Origin: Duganella levis
GTDB lineage: Bacteria; Pseudomonadota; Gammaproteobacteria; Burkholderiales; Burkholderiaceae_D
Assembly (NCBI RefSeq): GCF_009857605.1
Contig: NZ_WWCT01000021.1
Location: 62,001 to 126,000 of the forward strand
Direction: 5' to 3'
DNA length: 64,000 nt
The notes beneath the pieces were generated by a model. That model was not told the DNA's origin. It did not search any database and saw only the letters and a program-made list of their open reading frames with translations. Positions 44,326-53,801 of the stretch are shown here, one piece after another (position 1 is the first letter of the stretch; each line of letters opens with the position of its first letter). The position numbers and the translations under genes are program-made.

Positions 44326-47300
44326 CTATTTCCCCTTCTGTTCACCGTTCTGCGCGGCCAGCGTGGACAGGATGGCCGCCATCACCGGCGCCGCGTGTTC
44401 GCCGCCGGTGGCGTCGGAATGGCTGACGAAGGCCGCCATCGCCAAACGGTGCGTCTGGCCGGGCAGGCTGCCCGCTTCCAGCCAGCCGGTGAACCACACA
44501 GTGGCGGTATCGTCGCCGCTTGGCGCGGTGCCGGTTTTGCCATACAGGCCGGGACGCACGCTGGCCAGCGCCGCGCCACGGAAAGCGCCGGCGCCGGTGC
44601 CGACATCGACCACGCCTTTCATGCCGGCCTTGATGCGGTCCAGGCGGATGCCCAGTGGCGGCGCGGCGGGCGTTACGCCATCACGGCCATCCAGCGACAG
44701 CAGCATGCGCGGCTTGACTACCCTGCCCTGTCCCACTGCCGCCGAGGCCAGCGCCATTTGCAGCGGCGTGACCTGCATGCGCAGACCAATCGACATCTGG
44801 CGCAGTTCGTGGCGGGTGTGGATCGGGTCCATATGGGCTGGCGTGGATTGCAGCGCATCCCAGTTACGCCAGTTGAAATCAGCCGGCAGCAGGCCGCCAT
44901 CGAGACGCTGCGCCTGCTCAAAGCCCAGCCGGTGCGCGGCGGCGACGATGGGTCGCACCGAATCCAGCGCGTCCGCATCTAGCGCTTGCAAGTCTGGCGC
45001 CCCGCCGTCCGGACGGCCGAACAGGCTGCGGTCACTCAGTTCGCCGGACCAGGCGAACCAGGTATTCAGGCTGTAGGTCAGCGCCTGCGCCAGTCCAAGG
45101 CGGCCCTCCTGCGCACGCCGGTCCAGGCTTTGTTCGCGGTAGTTGGTGATGTGCGCCAGGCGCGGATTGAGCGGATAGCTGGCGGCGTCGGTCTGGAAGC
45201 CGTAGCCTCGCTGCGCCGCCAGGCGGTTGATCGCTTGCAGCGGCATGCCGCCCAACAGCGTGTCGATTTGCGGATCGTTTTGCGCGGCCAGTTCCAGTCC
45301 TAATGCGCTGACCACCTTGAAGGTGGAGCCTGGACTTTGGTGTGCGCCACCGTCGTGCTGCAAGGCCGGTAGCCGCAATGGGCTGCGCGCAGGGCTGGTG
45401 CGGTCGAAGTCGCGCACCTCGGCCCAGTTGGCGGCGCTGACGTCGCCGGCTCCTGCGCCGGCAGCGGCGAGGATGTCGCCGGTTTCGGTATCGAGGATGA
45501 CCAGGCCGGCGTGGCGGCCTTCTGGCGCGGGCTGGCTGCCGGCACAGCGGCCGGCCTCCCAACGGCCGCGATGCATGGCGACGCATTCGAGCACGCGCTG
45601 GCTGAGGGCTTGCAGCGGCAAGTCCAGCGTCAGCGTGGCGTCAACCGCGCCTTTTGGCGCGGGCAAGCGGGCCAGCATGCCGGCGATACTGTTGGCGTGT
45701 TCGGTGCTGACGCCGAGCAGCGGCGCCAAGCCTGCCTCCACCGCCGCTTCGCTCGTTGCGCCGTCGGTCCACAACATGGCGCCGTTGCGGTCTTGCAGCT
45801 GGACCGGCGATGGCGCGCTGCTGCGTGCCACGGTGTTGTCGCTTTGCGCGAGTGCTTGCCAGATCAGGCGTCCGTCGGCCACGCGCAGATGGCGGTATTT
45901 CTGGTCTTCCGGCGTATTGAAGTCCAGTGGCTGCACGTCCAGCTGAATGCTGCGGGCGCCGGCTTGCAGCGTCAGCGTGATTTGCTGGACGTCGTTGTTG
46001 CTGGCGCAGGCGCGGCCGGAGCAGGCTGGCGCGAATTGGGCGCTGGCGCCGGTGACGCCACTCCCTACGCGGCCGGCGACCAGCATGTGCAGGACTTCGC
46101 CGCCGCTGGCAGCGTGCGGCAGGTTGAGCGCGAGGTGCACTACTGGGCTGCCGCCATTGCCCTCGCCAGCCTGCGGCCAGCGGGCGACGCGCGTCCATGG
46201 TTGCCAGCCTTGCGGCAGCGTGGCGAACAGGCGCGATGCGGCGACCGGCATCTGGCCGGTGGTGGCAATCATGACCGGGGCGTTGCCGTTGGCGGCATTG
46301 CCGCCGGTGCTGGCGCTCCAGTCGGGCGTGAGGTTGGCCGGTGCCTTGACGCGCCAGGCCAGCAGACGGCGTTCGCTGTTATAGATATCGATTTGCTGGC
46401 GAACGTATGCGCCGTCAGCCTGGTAGTACAAACGCTTGAAGAGTTTTTTGGTGACGACGCCGGGTGGCACCTGCTTCCAGTTGCCCAGTTCTGCGGCGCG
46501 TTCGGTGGATGGCGCGGACTGCCATTGCGGCAGGTCGCGCGGCGCGATGTCGATGGTACCGCTGGCGGTGAGGCGGATCAGGCCCTGGGCTTGCAACGCA
46601 TCGAATAGCGATTGGTCTTCCAGTTCGCCTGGGCCAGCGCTGGGCACTTGATACTGGCCGGGTGCGAAGTAGGCGCTGACGGCCGGGCCGCGCGCAGGAA
46701 AGGCGGTGACCAGCGCGGCGCTGGGGACGACGGAGGCATCGATGCCGGCACCAGCGTCGGGAGCTGTGCCGGTGCTGCCGGCCGGGCGATACATCTGCAC
46801 CAGCAGTTCGCCGGCCTGCGGGCACATGGCGTTGGCGCGGCGTTCGATGCGCAAGGCGGCATTGGCGCCCCACAGCAGCCAGCCTTGCTGGCGCAGCCCG
46901 ACCTGGCCATTGGCGCCCTGCTCGATCTGGCCGAAGCTGGCGTCGCTGAGCCAGCGGGCCTCGCCCTGGCGGGCATGCCAGCTGAGTTTCAACGGTTCGC
47001 TTGCCGGGTCGGTGTAGTCGGCGCGGCCGGTGCCTTCGATATCGATTTCCGGCATGGCGTCGGTAGCGCTGGCGCGGTCGGCCACCAGCAGCACGTTGCG
47101 CAGCGAGATCTGGACATTGGCCTCTTCATTGCGCGCAACCCAGCGTTTGACGTCGTCGAAGCGGTAGCCCAGGCGCAGCGGCAGCAGACGCGGATCGGTC
47201 GGACCGCGCATCTGGCTGCACAGGTCCACCCGCACTGGCGGCGCGGCCTGTAGTCCGGAGACAATCAGCAGAGCGCCGCCAGGATGCAGGCTGGCGCTGA

Positions 47301-47676
47301 CGCCCGGCTGCTCAAGCACCGTGAAGCCGATTCCCGGCAGCACGGCTTGATAGGCGTTGGCGGCACGAATATTGGCAGCCGATTGCGGCGTGCTGGCGGT
47401 GGACGCGGCCAAATGGCGCGCATGGCCGGCGATCAGCGCACCGCCGCCCAGCATGACCACCAGGCCGGCCACCACGATCCATACCACGCGCGCCGGGATC
47501 ACGCGGCGGGTAGTCGGCACCGGCGACGGCGCATGGGGCGCGGATGGCGGGCGATGCGACGACACCAGCGTGACCGACGGCCGTCCGCGCTGGCCGGCGC
47601 GCAAGTTGGCGCTGCGGCGGCGCGCGCGGCGGCGCTCTTGCCAGGCTTGCAAAATGGTACGGATGAATTGCGGCAT
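44326..47676 (-). CDS. Large class-B penicillin-binding protein transpeptidase
   Basis: A 1116-residue protein with one membrane helix at about 62-88 after a basic Pro-rich cytoplasmic tail. An unusual 600-residue periplasmic region precedes the transpeptidase domain. The three active-site motifs are intact: Ser784-x-x-Lys787 (GSTFK), Ser869-x-Asn871 (YSLN) and Lys1047-Thr-Gly (GKTGTAPSG). Class-B PBPs crosslink peptidoglycan and act with a SEDS partner. Typical PBP2/PBP3 proteins are near 600 residues, so this one carries a large extra module of unknown fold. It is the first gene of its operon, whose later genes include an SPFH protein and a kinase. Confidence 0.92.
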   Translation of the reverse strand: MPQFIRTILQAWQERRRARRRSANLRAGQRGRPSVTLVSSHRPPSAPHAPSPVPTTRRVIPARVVWIVVAGLVVMLGGGALIAGHARHLAASTASTPQSAANIRAANAYQAVLPGIGFTVLEQPGVSASLHPGGALLIVSGLQAAPPVRVDLCSQMRGPTDPRLLPLRLGYRFDDVKRWVARNEEANVQISLRNVLLVADRASATDAMPEIDIEGTGRADYTDPASEPLKLSWHARQGEARWLSDASFGQIEQGANGQVGLRQQGWLLWGANAALRIERRANAMCPQAGELLVQMYRPAGSTGTAPDAGAGIDASVVPSAALVTAFPARGPAVSAYFAPGQYQVPSAGPGELEDQSLFDALQAQGLIRLTASGTIDIAPRDLPQWQSAPSTERAAELGNWKQVPPGVVTKKLFKRLYYQADGAYVRQQIDIYNSERRLLAWRVKAPANLTPDWSASTGGNAANGNAPVMIATTGQMPVAASRLFATLPQGWQPWTRVARWPQAGEGNGGSPVVHLALNLPHAASGGEVLHMLVAGRVGSGVTGASAQFAPACSGRACASNNDVQQITLTLQAGARSIQLDVQPLDFNTPEDQKYRHLRVADGRLIWQALAQSDNTVARSSAPSPVQLQDRNGAMLWTDGATSEAAVEAGLAPLLGVSTEHANSIAGMLARLPAPKGAVDATLTLDLPLQALSQRVLECVAMHRGRWEAGRCAGSQPAPEGRHAGLVILDTETGDILAAAGAGAGDVSAANWAEVRDFDRTSPARSPLRLPALQHDGGAHQSPGSTFKVVSALGLELAAQNDPQIDTLLGGMPLQAINRLAAQRGYGFQTDAASYPLNPRLAHITNYREQSLDRRAQEGRLGLAQALTYSLNTWFAWSGELSDRSLFGRPDGGAPDLQALDADALDSVRPIVAAAHRLGFEQAQRLDGGLLPADFNWRNWDALQSTPAHMDPIHTRHELRQMSIGLRMQVTPLQMALASAAVGQGRVVKPRMLLSLDGRDGVTPAAPPLGIRLDRIKAGMKGVVDVGTGAGAFRGAALASVRPGLYGKTGTAPSGDDTATVWFTGWLEAGSLPGQTHRLAMAAFVSHSDATGGEHAAPVMAAILSTLAAQNGEQKGK

Positions 47677-47863
47677 ATGCCCCTCACGCTAGTGGACGGT
47701 ATCTGCTGGCACTTAGCAGAGGGGCAAGGAAAAGCGGCTATCGCGCCAAATTGCATTTCGGGCCGCAAAACCTGCGTCCCGTCGCAATCCCGGTGCGGCT
47801 TGCAGGGGCTTGGCATACAGTGACTACATCGAAACTCAATTCAACCACCCCAAGGAGAAGATC

Positions 47864-48103
47864 ATGAATGTCCTGAAAAACTTTGAAGCCCTGTTCGTTG
47901 TCGTTGCCGCCCTGGCCTGCTCGGCTGCCTACACCTTCGAACACCCAACGGCCGATACCACCGCCACCGCTTCCGCCTCCAACATGCAAGTTGTTGTGGT
48001 CAGCGCCAAACGCCTCACGGCAGAAGAAAAACTGCAATCGCTGCTGCAAGAACGCGCCGCCACCGTGGCCGCCAACACCACCACCAGCGCGAGCAAAATT
48101 TGA
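47864..48103 (+). CDS. Small exported protein, 79 residues
   Basis: Begins MNVLKNFEALFVVVAALACSAAYTF, an N-terminal membrane-spanning or signal segment. A Thr/Ala-rich linker and a short helical tail (LTAEEKLQSLLQERAATV) follow. AAGGAGA before the ATG supports this start; the longer frame from 47810 is not needed. Single-gene unit; function unknown. A lipobox-like Cys19 (ALACSAA) could make it a lipoprotein. Confidence 0.6.
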   Translation: MNVLKNFEALFVVVAALACSAAYTFEHPTADTTATASASNMQVVVVSAKRLTAEEKLQSLLQERAATVAANTTTSASKI

Positions 48104-48315
48104 ACCCGCGTCACCCCTTCGCCTGTCCGCACAGCCGCGCTGCCGCGTAACAGGCGAAGCCCTTCCGGCGATACTCTGTTCGCCATCGCACAAAGCCTGC
48201 ACACAGCTTTGTGTCATATGTAAAAAGTTGCATCATCCGGCACACACACTTGCCGCAGTTGATATAGTTCTTTCCAAGCGCAGTCACAGCGCAGATAACA
48301 ACGGAGGACTACATC

Positions 48316-49077
48316 ATGATCAAGCCTATTTTTGCCACTGCCATGCTTGCGCTGAGCGCTGCGGCCTTCGCACCATCTATCGCCTCCGCACAAGTCGGCG
48401 TGAGTGTCGTGATCGGCAATGCGCCACCTCCAGTACGATATGAAACCGTGCCGGCACCACGCCGCGGCTACGTCTGGGCGCCAGGTTACTGGAACTGGGA
48501 CGGCCACCGCCATGCATGGGCAGGCGGCCACTGGGAACGTGAACGCGTCGGCAGCAGCTGGCGTCCAGCGACCTGGATTCGCGATGGCGGCGGCTGGCGC
48601 TTCGATCCGGGCGGCTGGTATGTCGTCAGCGGTCCATCGCGCGGCGACTACATCACCGTTGCACCGCCACCACCACGCTATGAAGTGATCCCTGCTCCGC
48701 GTCCAGGCTTTGTGTGGTCGCCAGGTTACTGGGACTGGCGCGGCAACCGTCACGAATGGATAGGCGGGAACTGGATCGCATCGCGTCCGGGCTACGTCTA
48801 CTCGCAACCGCGCTGGGCACAGCGGGATGGCCACTGGTACCGCGAAGAGGCACGCTGGGAGCGCGGCCCGAACGGCGACCGCGATCACGACGGCATTCCG
48901 AACCGCTACGACCGTCACGACGGCCGCGACGACCATCGCGGTGATCACCGTGGCGACAATCGGGGACGCGGTGACCGCGACCATGACGGTGTTCCCAACC
49001 GCTATGACCGCGACCGCGATGGCGACGGCGTTCCTAACCGCTACGACAACCATCCAGACAACCGTCGCCGCGATTGA
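48316..49077 (+). CDS. YXWGXW-repeat protein with thrombospondin-3-like tail
   Basis: A 253-residue exported protein (signal ends at ...IASA). Two blocks of the YXWGXW/WXXGXW repeat family occur (APGYWNWDGHRHAWAGGHW and SPGYWDWRGNRHEWIGGNW). The C-terminal part has Asp-rich, Ca-binding-type repeats (DHDGIPNRYDR, HDGVPNRYDRDRDGDGVPNRYD) like thrombospondin type 3. The combination suggests an envelope or cell-surface protein stabilised by calcium. The next gene starts in its stop codon (TGATG). Confidence 0.75.
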   Translation: MIKPIFATAMLALSAAAFAPSIASAQVGVSVVIGNAPPPVRYETVPAPRRGYVWAPGYWNWDGHRHAWAGGHWERERVGSSWRPATWIRDGGGWRFDPGGWYVVSGPSRGDYITVAPPPPRYEVIPAPRPGFVWSPGYWDWRGNRHEWIGGNWIASRPGYVYSQPRWAQRDGHWYREEARWERGPNGDRDHDGIPNRYDRHDGRDDHRGDHRGDNRGRGDRDHDGVPNRYDRDRDGDGVPNRYDNHPDNRRRD

Positions 49078-49763
49078 TGGGCACTATGGAGTTTGACACG
49101 CTGGCCACGGCCGCCTTCAAAGGCGAGCGCGTGGCCGCGCGCCGTTTGGCGGCACGCATGCAGTTGAGTGAGGCGCAGGCCTTGTTGCAGGTGCTGACCC
49201 TGGCCGCCGGTGCGCTGGGACTGGCGCACCTTCTCGCCGAGCGCGAAGCCTTGCGCCTGCGTGATGAAGAGCGCCGCCAGTCCAGGCAAGCCGCCAGCGC
49301 GCACAAGCTGGCGGTACGCAAAGCGGGCATGCAGCCTTCTGCGGCAGCGTGGCGCGGCTGGTTTGACGGTTCGGCGCATCCGAATCCAGGCCAGATCGGC
49401 ATTGGCGCCCTACTCTGCGGACCGGATGGCCAGCGCGTGGAAATCAGCCGCCGCGCGGGATATGGCAACAGCAGCGAAGCGGAATATCTGGCGCTGACGG
49501 CGTTACTGGAAGCAGCGCGCGACCATGGCGCGCATGGCCTGCTGGTCTACGGCGACAGCCAGGTCGTGGTCAACGACGTGAATCTCGGCGCAGCACGCGG
49601 CGCCAAGGGACTGGAAGAGTATCGCGCGCGTGTGGTGTCGCTGATGGCGGCGCTGGGCGAAGTCCAACTACGCTGGATTCCACGTCACCGCAACGGTGCG
49701 GCGGATCAACTGTCACAACAAGCGATACCGCGCCGGGATCAGACGCCAGACCTCATCTGGTAA
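49077..49763 (+). CDS. Ribonuclease H-like protein (RNase HI fold)
   Basis: A 228-residue protein. The C-terminal half is an RNase H domain with its acidic active site in order: Asp in WFDGSAHPNPG, Glu in SSEAEYLAL, Asp in VYGDSQVV, and a final Asp in HRNGAADQ. The N-terminal 75 residues form a helical region of unknown fold. RNase HI proteins cleave RNA in RNA-DNA hybrids; proteins of this fused form are common in proteobacteria. Start by ATG at 49077 overlapping the previous stop; a Met at 49086 is also possible. Confidence 0.85.
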   Translation: MGTMEFDTLATAAFKGERVAARRLAARMQLSEAQALLQVLTLAAGALGLAHLLAEREALRLRDEERRQSRQAASAHKLAVRKAGMQPSAAAWRGWFDGSAHPNPGQIGIGALLCGPDGQRVEISRRAGYGNSSEAEYLALTALLEAARDHGAHGLLVYGDSQVVVNDVNLGAARGAKGLEEYRARVVSLMAALGEVQLRWIPRHRNGAADQLSQQAIPRRDQTPDLIW

Positions 49764-49794
49764 GATAATATTCTTTGGTTGACCTTATTGCACA

Positions 49795-50535
49795 ATGAAA
49801 TCGCTCCTCTTTTGCACCAGCTTCATCAGCGGCAACGAAGCCTGGGAAACCCGCTATCAACGCTGGCTCGACTATTATCGAGACGTGCCGATCAATGCGG
49901 TGAAGAAGATCATGATCGACGATGGTTCGCCTTTCCTGCCGAGCGCCAGCCTCATCAAGACGATTTCGCATACCGCCCCGGTGGCGGCTGAAACAGACGC
50001 GCACCTGATTGTCCGCTTCGATAACAACCTGGGCCGCCAAAGCATCAAGGATTATCCGGGCTGGTGGCGCAGTTTTCTGCACTCGATCGAGATCGCCGAC
50101 GAACTGAGCGTCGACAAAATCATCCATATCGAATCGGACGCGTTCATCCTGAGTCCGCAACTGGTCGATTTTCTGAACGAGGTGCGCGATGGCTGGCACG
50201 TCTTGTGGTCGCCGCATAACGATTTTCCGGAGACAGCCATCCAGGTGATTTGCCGCGACCAGTTCGATATTTTCCGGAACTTCAAGCAAAAAAATCCGGC
50301 ACTGCGCTTCCACGATTTCGCCGAGCGTGTGTTGCCATTCACCGATGTGCACCGCGAATTCAAGGGTGACCGTTACAGCGAATTCAAGCGCAATCGCGGC
50401 ATCTTCCGATCAAAGAAGTTCAATTTCCTGCCCATCTTCGAATGGGACTTCTTCAACGAGCCAGTGCCGCCGGACGCCGACTTCGCCACCCAGGGCGTGA
50501 CGCGCCAGAAATTGGCGTACCGGCGCCACGGCTGA
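49795..50535 (+). CDS. Putative GT-A-type glycosyltransferase
   Basis: A 246-residue protein. The N-terminal strand-helix pattern (MKSLLFCTSFISG, VKKIMIDDGSPF) and the acidic motif IHIESDAFIL resemble the nucleotide-sugar-binding DxD region of GT-A glycosyltransferases. The C-terminal half has GDRYSEFKRNRG. It lacks a membrane segment. No LPS or capsule cluster is nearby, so its acceptor is unknown. The call rests on fold pattern only. Confidence 0.5.
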   Translation: MKSLLFCTSFISGNEAWETRYQRWLDYYRDVPINAVKKIMIDDGSPFLPSASLIKTISHTAPVAAETDAHLIVRFDNNLGRQSIKDYPGWWRSFLHSIEIADELSVDKIIHIESDAFILSPQLVDFLNEVRDGWHVLWSPHNDFPETAIQVICRDQFDIFRNFKQKNPALRFHDFAERVLPFTDVHREFKGDRYSEFKRNRGIFRSKKFNFLPIFEWDFFNEPVPPDADFATQGVTRQKLAYRRHG

Positions 50536-50544
50536 GCGGCAAGT

Positions 50545-52062
50545 TCATCTCAGCACTTTCAGACGGTCGGCGGCGTGACCGTTCTTCGGATCGAGTTCCA
50601 GTGATTTCTGGTAGCTGGCGATGGCGGCGGGCTTGTTGTCGAGTGCTTCATAGCCTTCGGCCAGGCTGTCGTGCAGGTTGCTGGCGTTCGGATACAGCGA
50701 TACGCCGAGTTTGAAAATCTCCACCCCGGCCGCCTGTTTATCGGAGCGCAGCAGTTCGTAGCCCCAGGCGTTGAGGTCGGACTCGGACAACACGAAGGTG
50801 CCGTCGCGGCCATGCAGCGCCGTGTAGATCTCCACCGCGTGATCGAAGCCGCGCTTTGCCAGTTCGGTGGCGAAGCCGGCGCGCGTGGCCACCGGACTGG
50901 TATCGGCTGCGCGCGGTTCGTACAAGGCCATATGGCGCGGGGCGCCGTTCTGCGTCGGCGAGCGCTGTACGAAGGCCAGGCCGGCCGCGTCGTTCTTCAG
51001 ATAGGCATCGACAAACGCCAGCATGTAGCGCGCGGTCCAGTAGTAGGCCTGCTCCACTTCCTCGCGGGTGTATTCCTCAAAATGCGACGGCGGCTGGAAC
51101 CGCAAGGCTTCCGGCGAAAAGTCGACGTGCACCATCGGCTGCATCACCACCTGATACAGCTGCATGTGGCGCGCCGCGTTCAGCAGGCTGAATGAGCTCT
51201 CGATACCGCGCTTGTTCAGTTCCGAAATGGTGGCCAGCTTGCGCGAAATGTACAGCCACGGAATCGTCAGGCGCGACACGGGCAGCATCTTGGTCAGATC
51301 CGGCTCGCGCGTGCCATCCAGGCTGATGACGGCGGAAATGCGATTGTCGGCGGCTGCCGCAAACAGATTCGTCATGCCACCCCAGCTCCAGCCGGCCGCC
51401 GCGATATGGGCGGTATCGGCAAACGGCAGCGCATGTGCGTAAGAGACCAGGAAACTGATGTCGCGCGCCTGCGTTTCGGCGCCTTCGCGATCGACCGTCA
51501 TCAGGTAGCTGCGCGTGCCCAGATTGCGGCTGACGATTACCACATAGCCATGGCTGGCCAGGTACTCGCCGACATCGGCCGCTTCGTGCGCCGCACTGCC
51601 GCCGCCTGGCGCATACACCACCACCGGATATTTACCCGCCAGCGGCGCAGCGTCGCGCACCGCCCACATGCGCTGGGCAAATTTGGCCTTGGCCTGCGTT
51701 TCGCCAATGGCCGCAACGGCCGATTTAAGTTGGTTCGCCACGAAGGCGTCCACCTCGGATTTGGCGCGGCCGAAATCAATGTCGGTCGCTTCAGTGCGGA
51801 TGTAGTCGGAATAAGGAAGGCGCGTGCCGGCGTTGGACGCGGCGGGATACCAGATCAGCGTCTGCACCGGCCGGGCGCGTTCGCCGGTGAACGGCTGGCC
51901 GTTGACGACATCGTTTTTCTCGCGATAGCTGCGCGAATAATCGTATTGCTGAACGAGGCGGAAGCCGACGCCGTGCGGCCCCCGTTCAAGATTGGCAAAC
52001 CCGGTTTCGGCCCGGACCAGCGGCGCCAGGGCCGCCAGTAACACCAACAGAAAATATCGCAT
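50545..52062 (-). CDS. Secreted alpha/beta-hydrolase with C-terminal TPR-like tail
   Basis: A 505-residue protein with a signal peptide (MRYFLLVLLAALAPLVRA). The hydrolase core has an oxyanion region VVVYAPGGGSAAHEA and nucleophile elbow AAGWSWGGM (G-x-S-x-G). It looks like the PAF-acetylhydrolase/dienelactone hydrolase-like group. The last 60 residues form a TPR-like helix pair (ASNLHDSLAEGYEAL). The start at 52062 has GGGAG upstream; the longer ATG is within its ribosome site. Substrate unknown. Confidence 0.75.
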   Translation of the reverse strand: MRYFLLVLLAALAPLVRAETGFANLERGPHGVGFRLVQQYDYSRSYREKNDVVNGQPFTGERARPVQTLIWYPAASNAGTRLPYSDYIRTEATDIDFGRAKSEVDAFVANQLKSAVAAIGETQAKAKFAQRMWAVRDAAPLAGKYPVVVYAPGGGSAAHEAADVGEYLASHGYVVIVSRNLGTRSYLMTVDREGAETQARDISFLVSYAHALPFADTAHIAAAGWSWGGMTNLFAAAADNRISAVISLDGTREPDLTKMLPVSRLTIPWLYISRKLATISELNKRGIESSFSLLNAARHMQLYQVVMQPMVHVDFSPEALRFQPPSHFEEYTREEVEQAYYWTARYMLAFVDAYLKNDAAGLAFVQRSPTQNGAPRHMALYEPRAADTSPVATRAGFATELAKRGFDHAVEIYTALHGRDGTFVLSESDLNAWGYELLRSDKQAAGVEIFKLGVSLYPNASNLHDSLAEGYEALDNKPAAIASYQKSLELDPKNGHAADRLKVLR

Positions 52063-52108
52063 CACACTCCCACGCACATAGCCAAAAAGGCAATGTTACG
52101 TGAAAAGT

Positions 52109-53719
52109 TCAGACGCTGCGAGTAATTTGTAGCTGCGGACGGGCCGGACGCGCATGCGACAGGCGCGGCGTGCCATCGACCTTGAATACGCTGACCGCAT
52201 GCGCCAGCGCGGCGGCCTGCTGCTGCATCGATTCCGCCGCAGCGGCAGCCTGCTCCACCAGTGCCGCGTTCTGCTGCGTCACCGCGTCCATCGAACCGAT
52301 GGCCTGATTCACCTCGTTGATGCCGGCGCTTTGTTCGCTGCTGGCGGCGGTGATTTCCGAGATCATGTCGCTGACCTTGTGCACGCTGGCGACGATTTCG
52401 TCCATCGTCACGCCGGCGTCGGCCACCAGTTTGCTGCCCTGGTTGACCTTCTCCACCGAGTCGCCGATCAGCGCTTTGATTTCCTTGGCGGCCGAAGCGG
52501 AACGCTGCGCCAGATTGCGCACTTCCGACGCCACTACCGCAAAACCACGGCCCTGTTCACCGGCGCGCGCCGCTTCCACCGCCGCATTCAGCGCCAGAAT
52601 ATTGGTCTGGAAGGCGATACCGTCGATCACCGCAATGATGTCGACGATCTTGCTGGACGACTGGTTGATCGAATCCATGGTGCCCACTACTTGCGCCACC
52701 ACGGCGCCGCCCTTCACCGCCACCTGCGCGGCCGATGCGGCCAGCTGGTTGGCCTGACGCGCATTGTCGGCGTTGTGCTTGACGGTGGAGGTCAGTTCTT
52801 CCATCGACGACGCGGTTTCTTCCAGCGCGCCGGCCTGTTGTTCGGTGCGGCGCGACAGGTCCTGGTTGCCTTGGGCGATTTCGCTCGACGAGGTGGTGAT
52901 GTGATCGGTACCGGAGCGCACTTCGGTGACGATGCCCAGCAGGCTGGCGTTCATGTCCTTCAACGCCGTCAGCAACTGGCCGGTTTCGTCCTTGGCGCTA
53001 TCGTCGATGTGGCCGGTCAGGTCGCCGCTGGCGACGCGGCGCGCTGCCGCTACCGCCTCTTGCAGCGGACGGACGATACCGGTGGTCAGCAGCCAGGCAC
53101 TGGTGGCGCCGAATGCCAGCACCAGTGCGGCCAATATGAACAGCAAGCGACGGCTGCTGTCGGCGATCTCTTCGATGTGAACTGCCGCCGCGTCAATCTT
53201 GGCGCGCTGCATTTTCAGCAGTTCGACGATCAATTCCTGGTACTTGGCCGTGCCAGGCTTGAAAACGTTTTCAAAAATCTTGGTTGCTTCATCCAGTTCG
53301 CCGGCGGTTTTCAGCTTGTTGATCTGGTCGCGCGACGACAGGTAGACCTTGCGCTGCTCGCCGATGCGGGTGAACAGGGCTTTTTCATCTTCATCGCTGA
53401 TCAGCGTTTCGATTTTTTTCTGCAGTTCGCCGGAAGCGGCGGACGAAGCCTTGGACTCTTCGGCGAAGTAGGCGCCCAGCGACTGGTCGCTGCTGCGGGC
53501 AATCGCGGTGGTGCGGCGGATGCCGCTGTCGATCTTGCCGGACCAGTCGGAGATCATGCGTTCCTTGGCCAGCGGATTCTGCATCATTTCGCTGGTGGCC
53601 GAGGCCACGCCTTGCAGACGCCACACGCTGATGCCGGTGATCAGCACCGCAAACGCCAGGATAATCGTGAAGCCCAACGCCAGGCGTTTGCCGATACTGA
53701 TATTCGCCAACATATTCAT
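52109..53719 (-). CDS. Methyl-accepting chemotaxis protein
   Basis: A 536-residue MCP. It has transmembrane helix 1 at about 11-30, a four-helix-bundle periplasmic domain to about 185, transmembrane helix 2 at about 190-213, HAMP, then the long cytoplasmic signalling domain with the hairpin tip NILALNAAVEAARAGEQGRGFAVVA and EVRNLAQRSA. No pentapeptide CheR-tether is present at the C-terminus. The partner CheW gene is 82 bases upstream on the same strand, so they form a pair away from a che cluster. Ligand unknown. Confidence 0.95.
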   Translation of the reverse strand: MNMLANISIGKRLALGFTIILAFAVLITGISVWRLQGVASATSEMMQNPLAKERMISDWSGKIDSGIRRTTAIARSSDQSLGAYFAEESKASSAASGELQKKIETLISDEDEKALFTRIGEQRKVYLSSRDQINKLKTAGELDEATKIFENVFKPGTAKYQELIVELLKMQRAKIDAAAVHIEEIADSSRRLLFILAALVLAFGATSAWLLTTGIVRPLQEAVAAARRVASGDLTGHIDDSAKDETGQLLTALKDMNASLLGIVTEVRSGTDHITTSSSEIAQGNQDLSRRTEQQAGALEETASSMEELTSTVKHNADNARQANQLAASAAQVAVKGGAVVAQVVGTMDSINQSSSKIVDIIAVIDGIAFQTNILALNAAVEAARAGEQGRGFAVVASEVRNLAQRSASAAKEIKALIGDSVEKVNQGSKLVADAGVTMDEIVASVHKVSDMISEITAASSEQSAGINEVNQAIGSMDAVTQQNAALVEQAAAAAESMQQQAAALAHAVSVFKVDGTPRLSHARPARPQLQITRSV

Positions 53720-53801
53720 TCTTGCACCTACCTCTCAGAGTAAAACAAAAACAAAAACTACGGGATCAGCATCGGGTCATGCCCGGCGTGATGTGGCCGG
53801 C

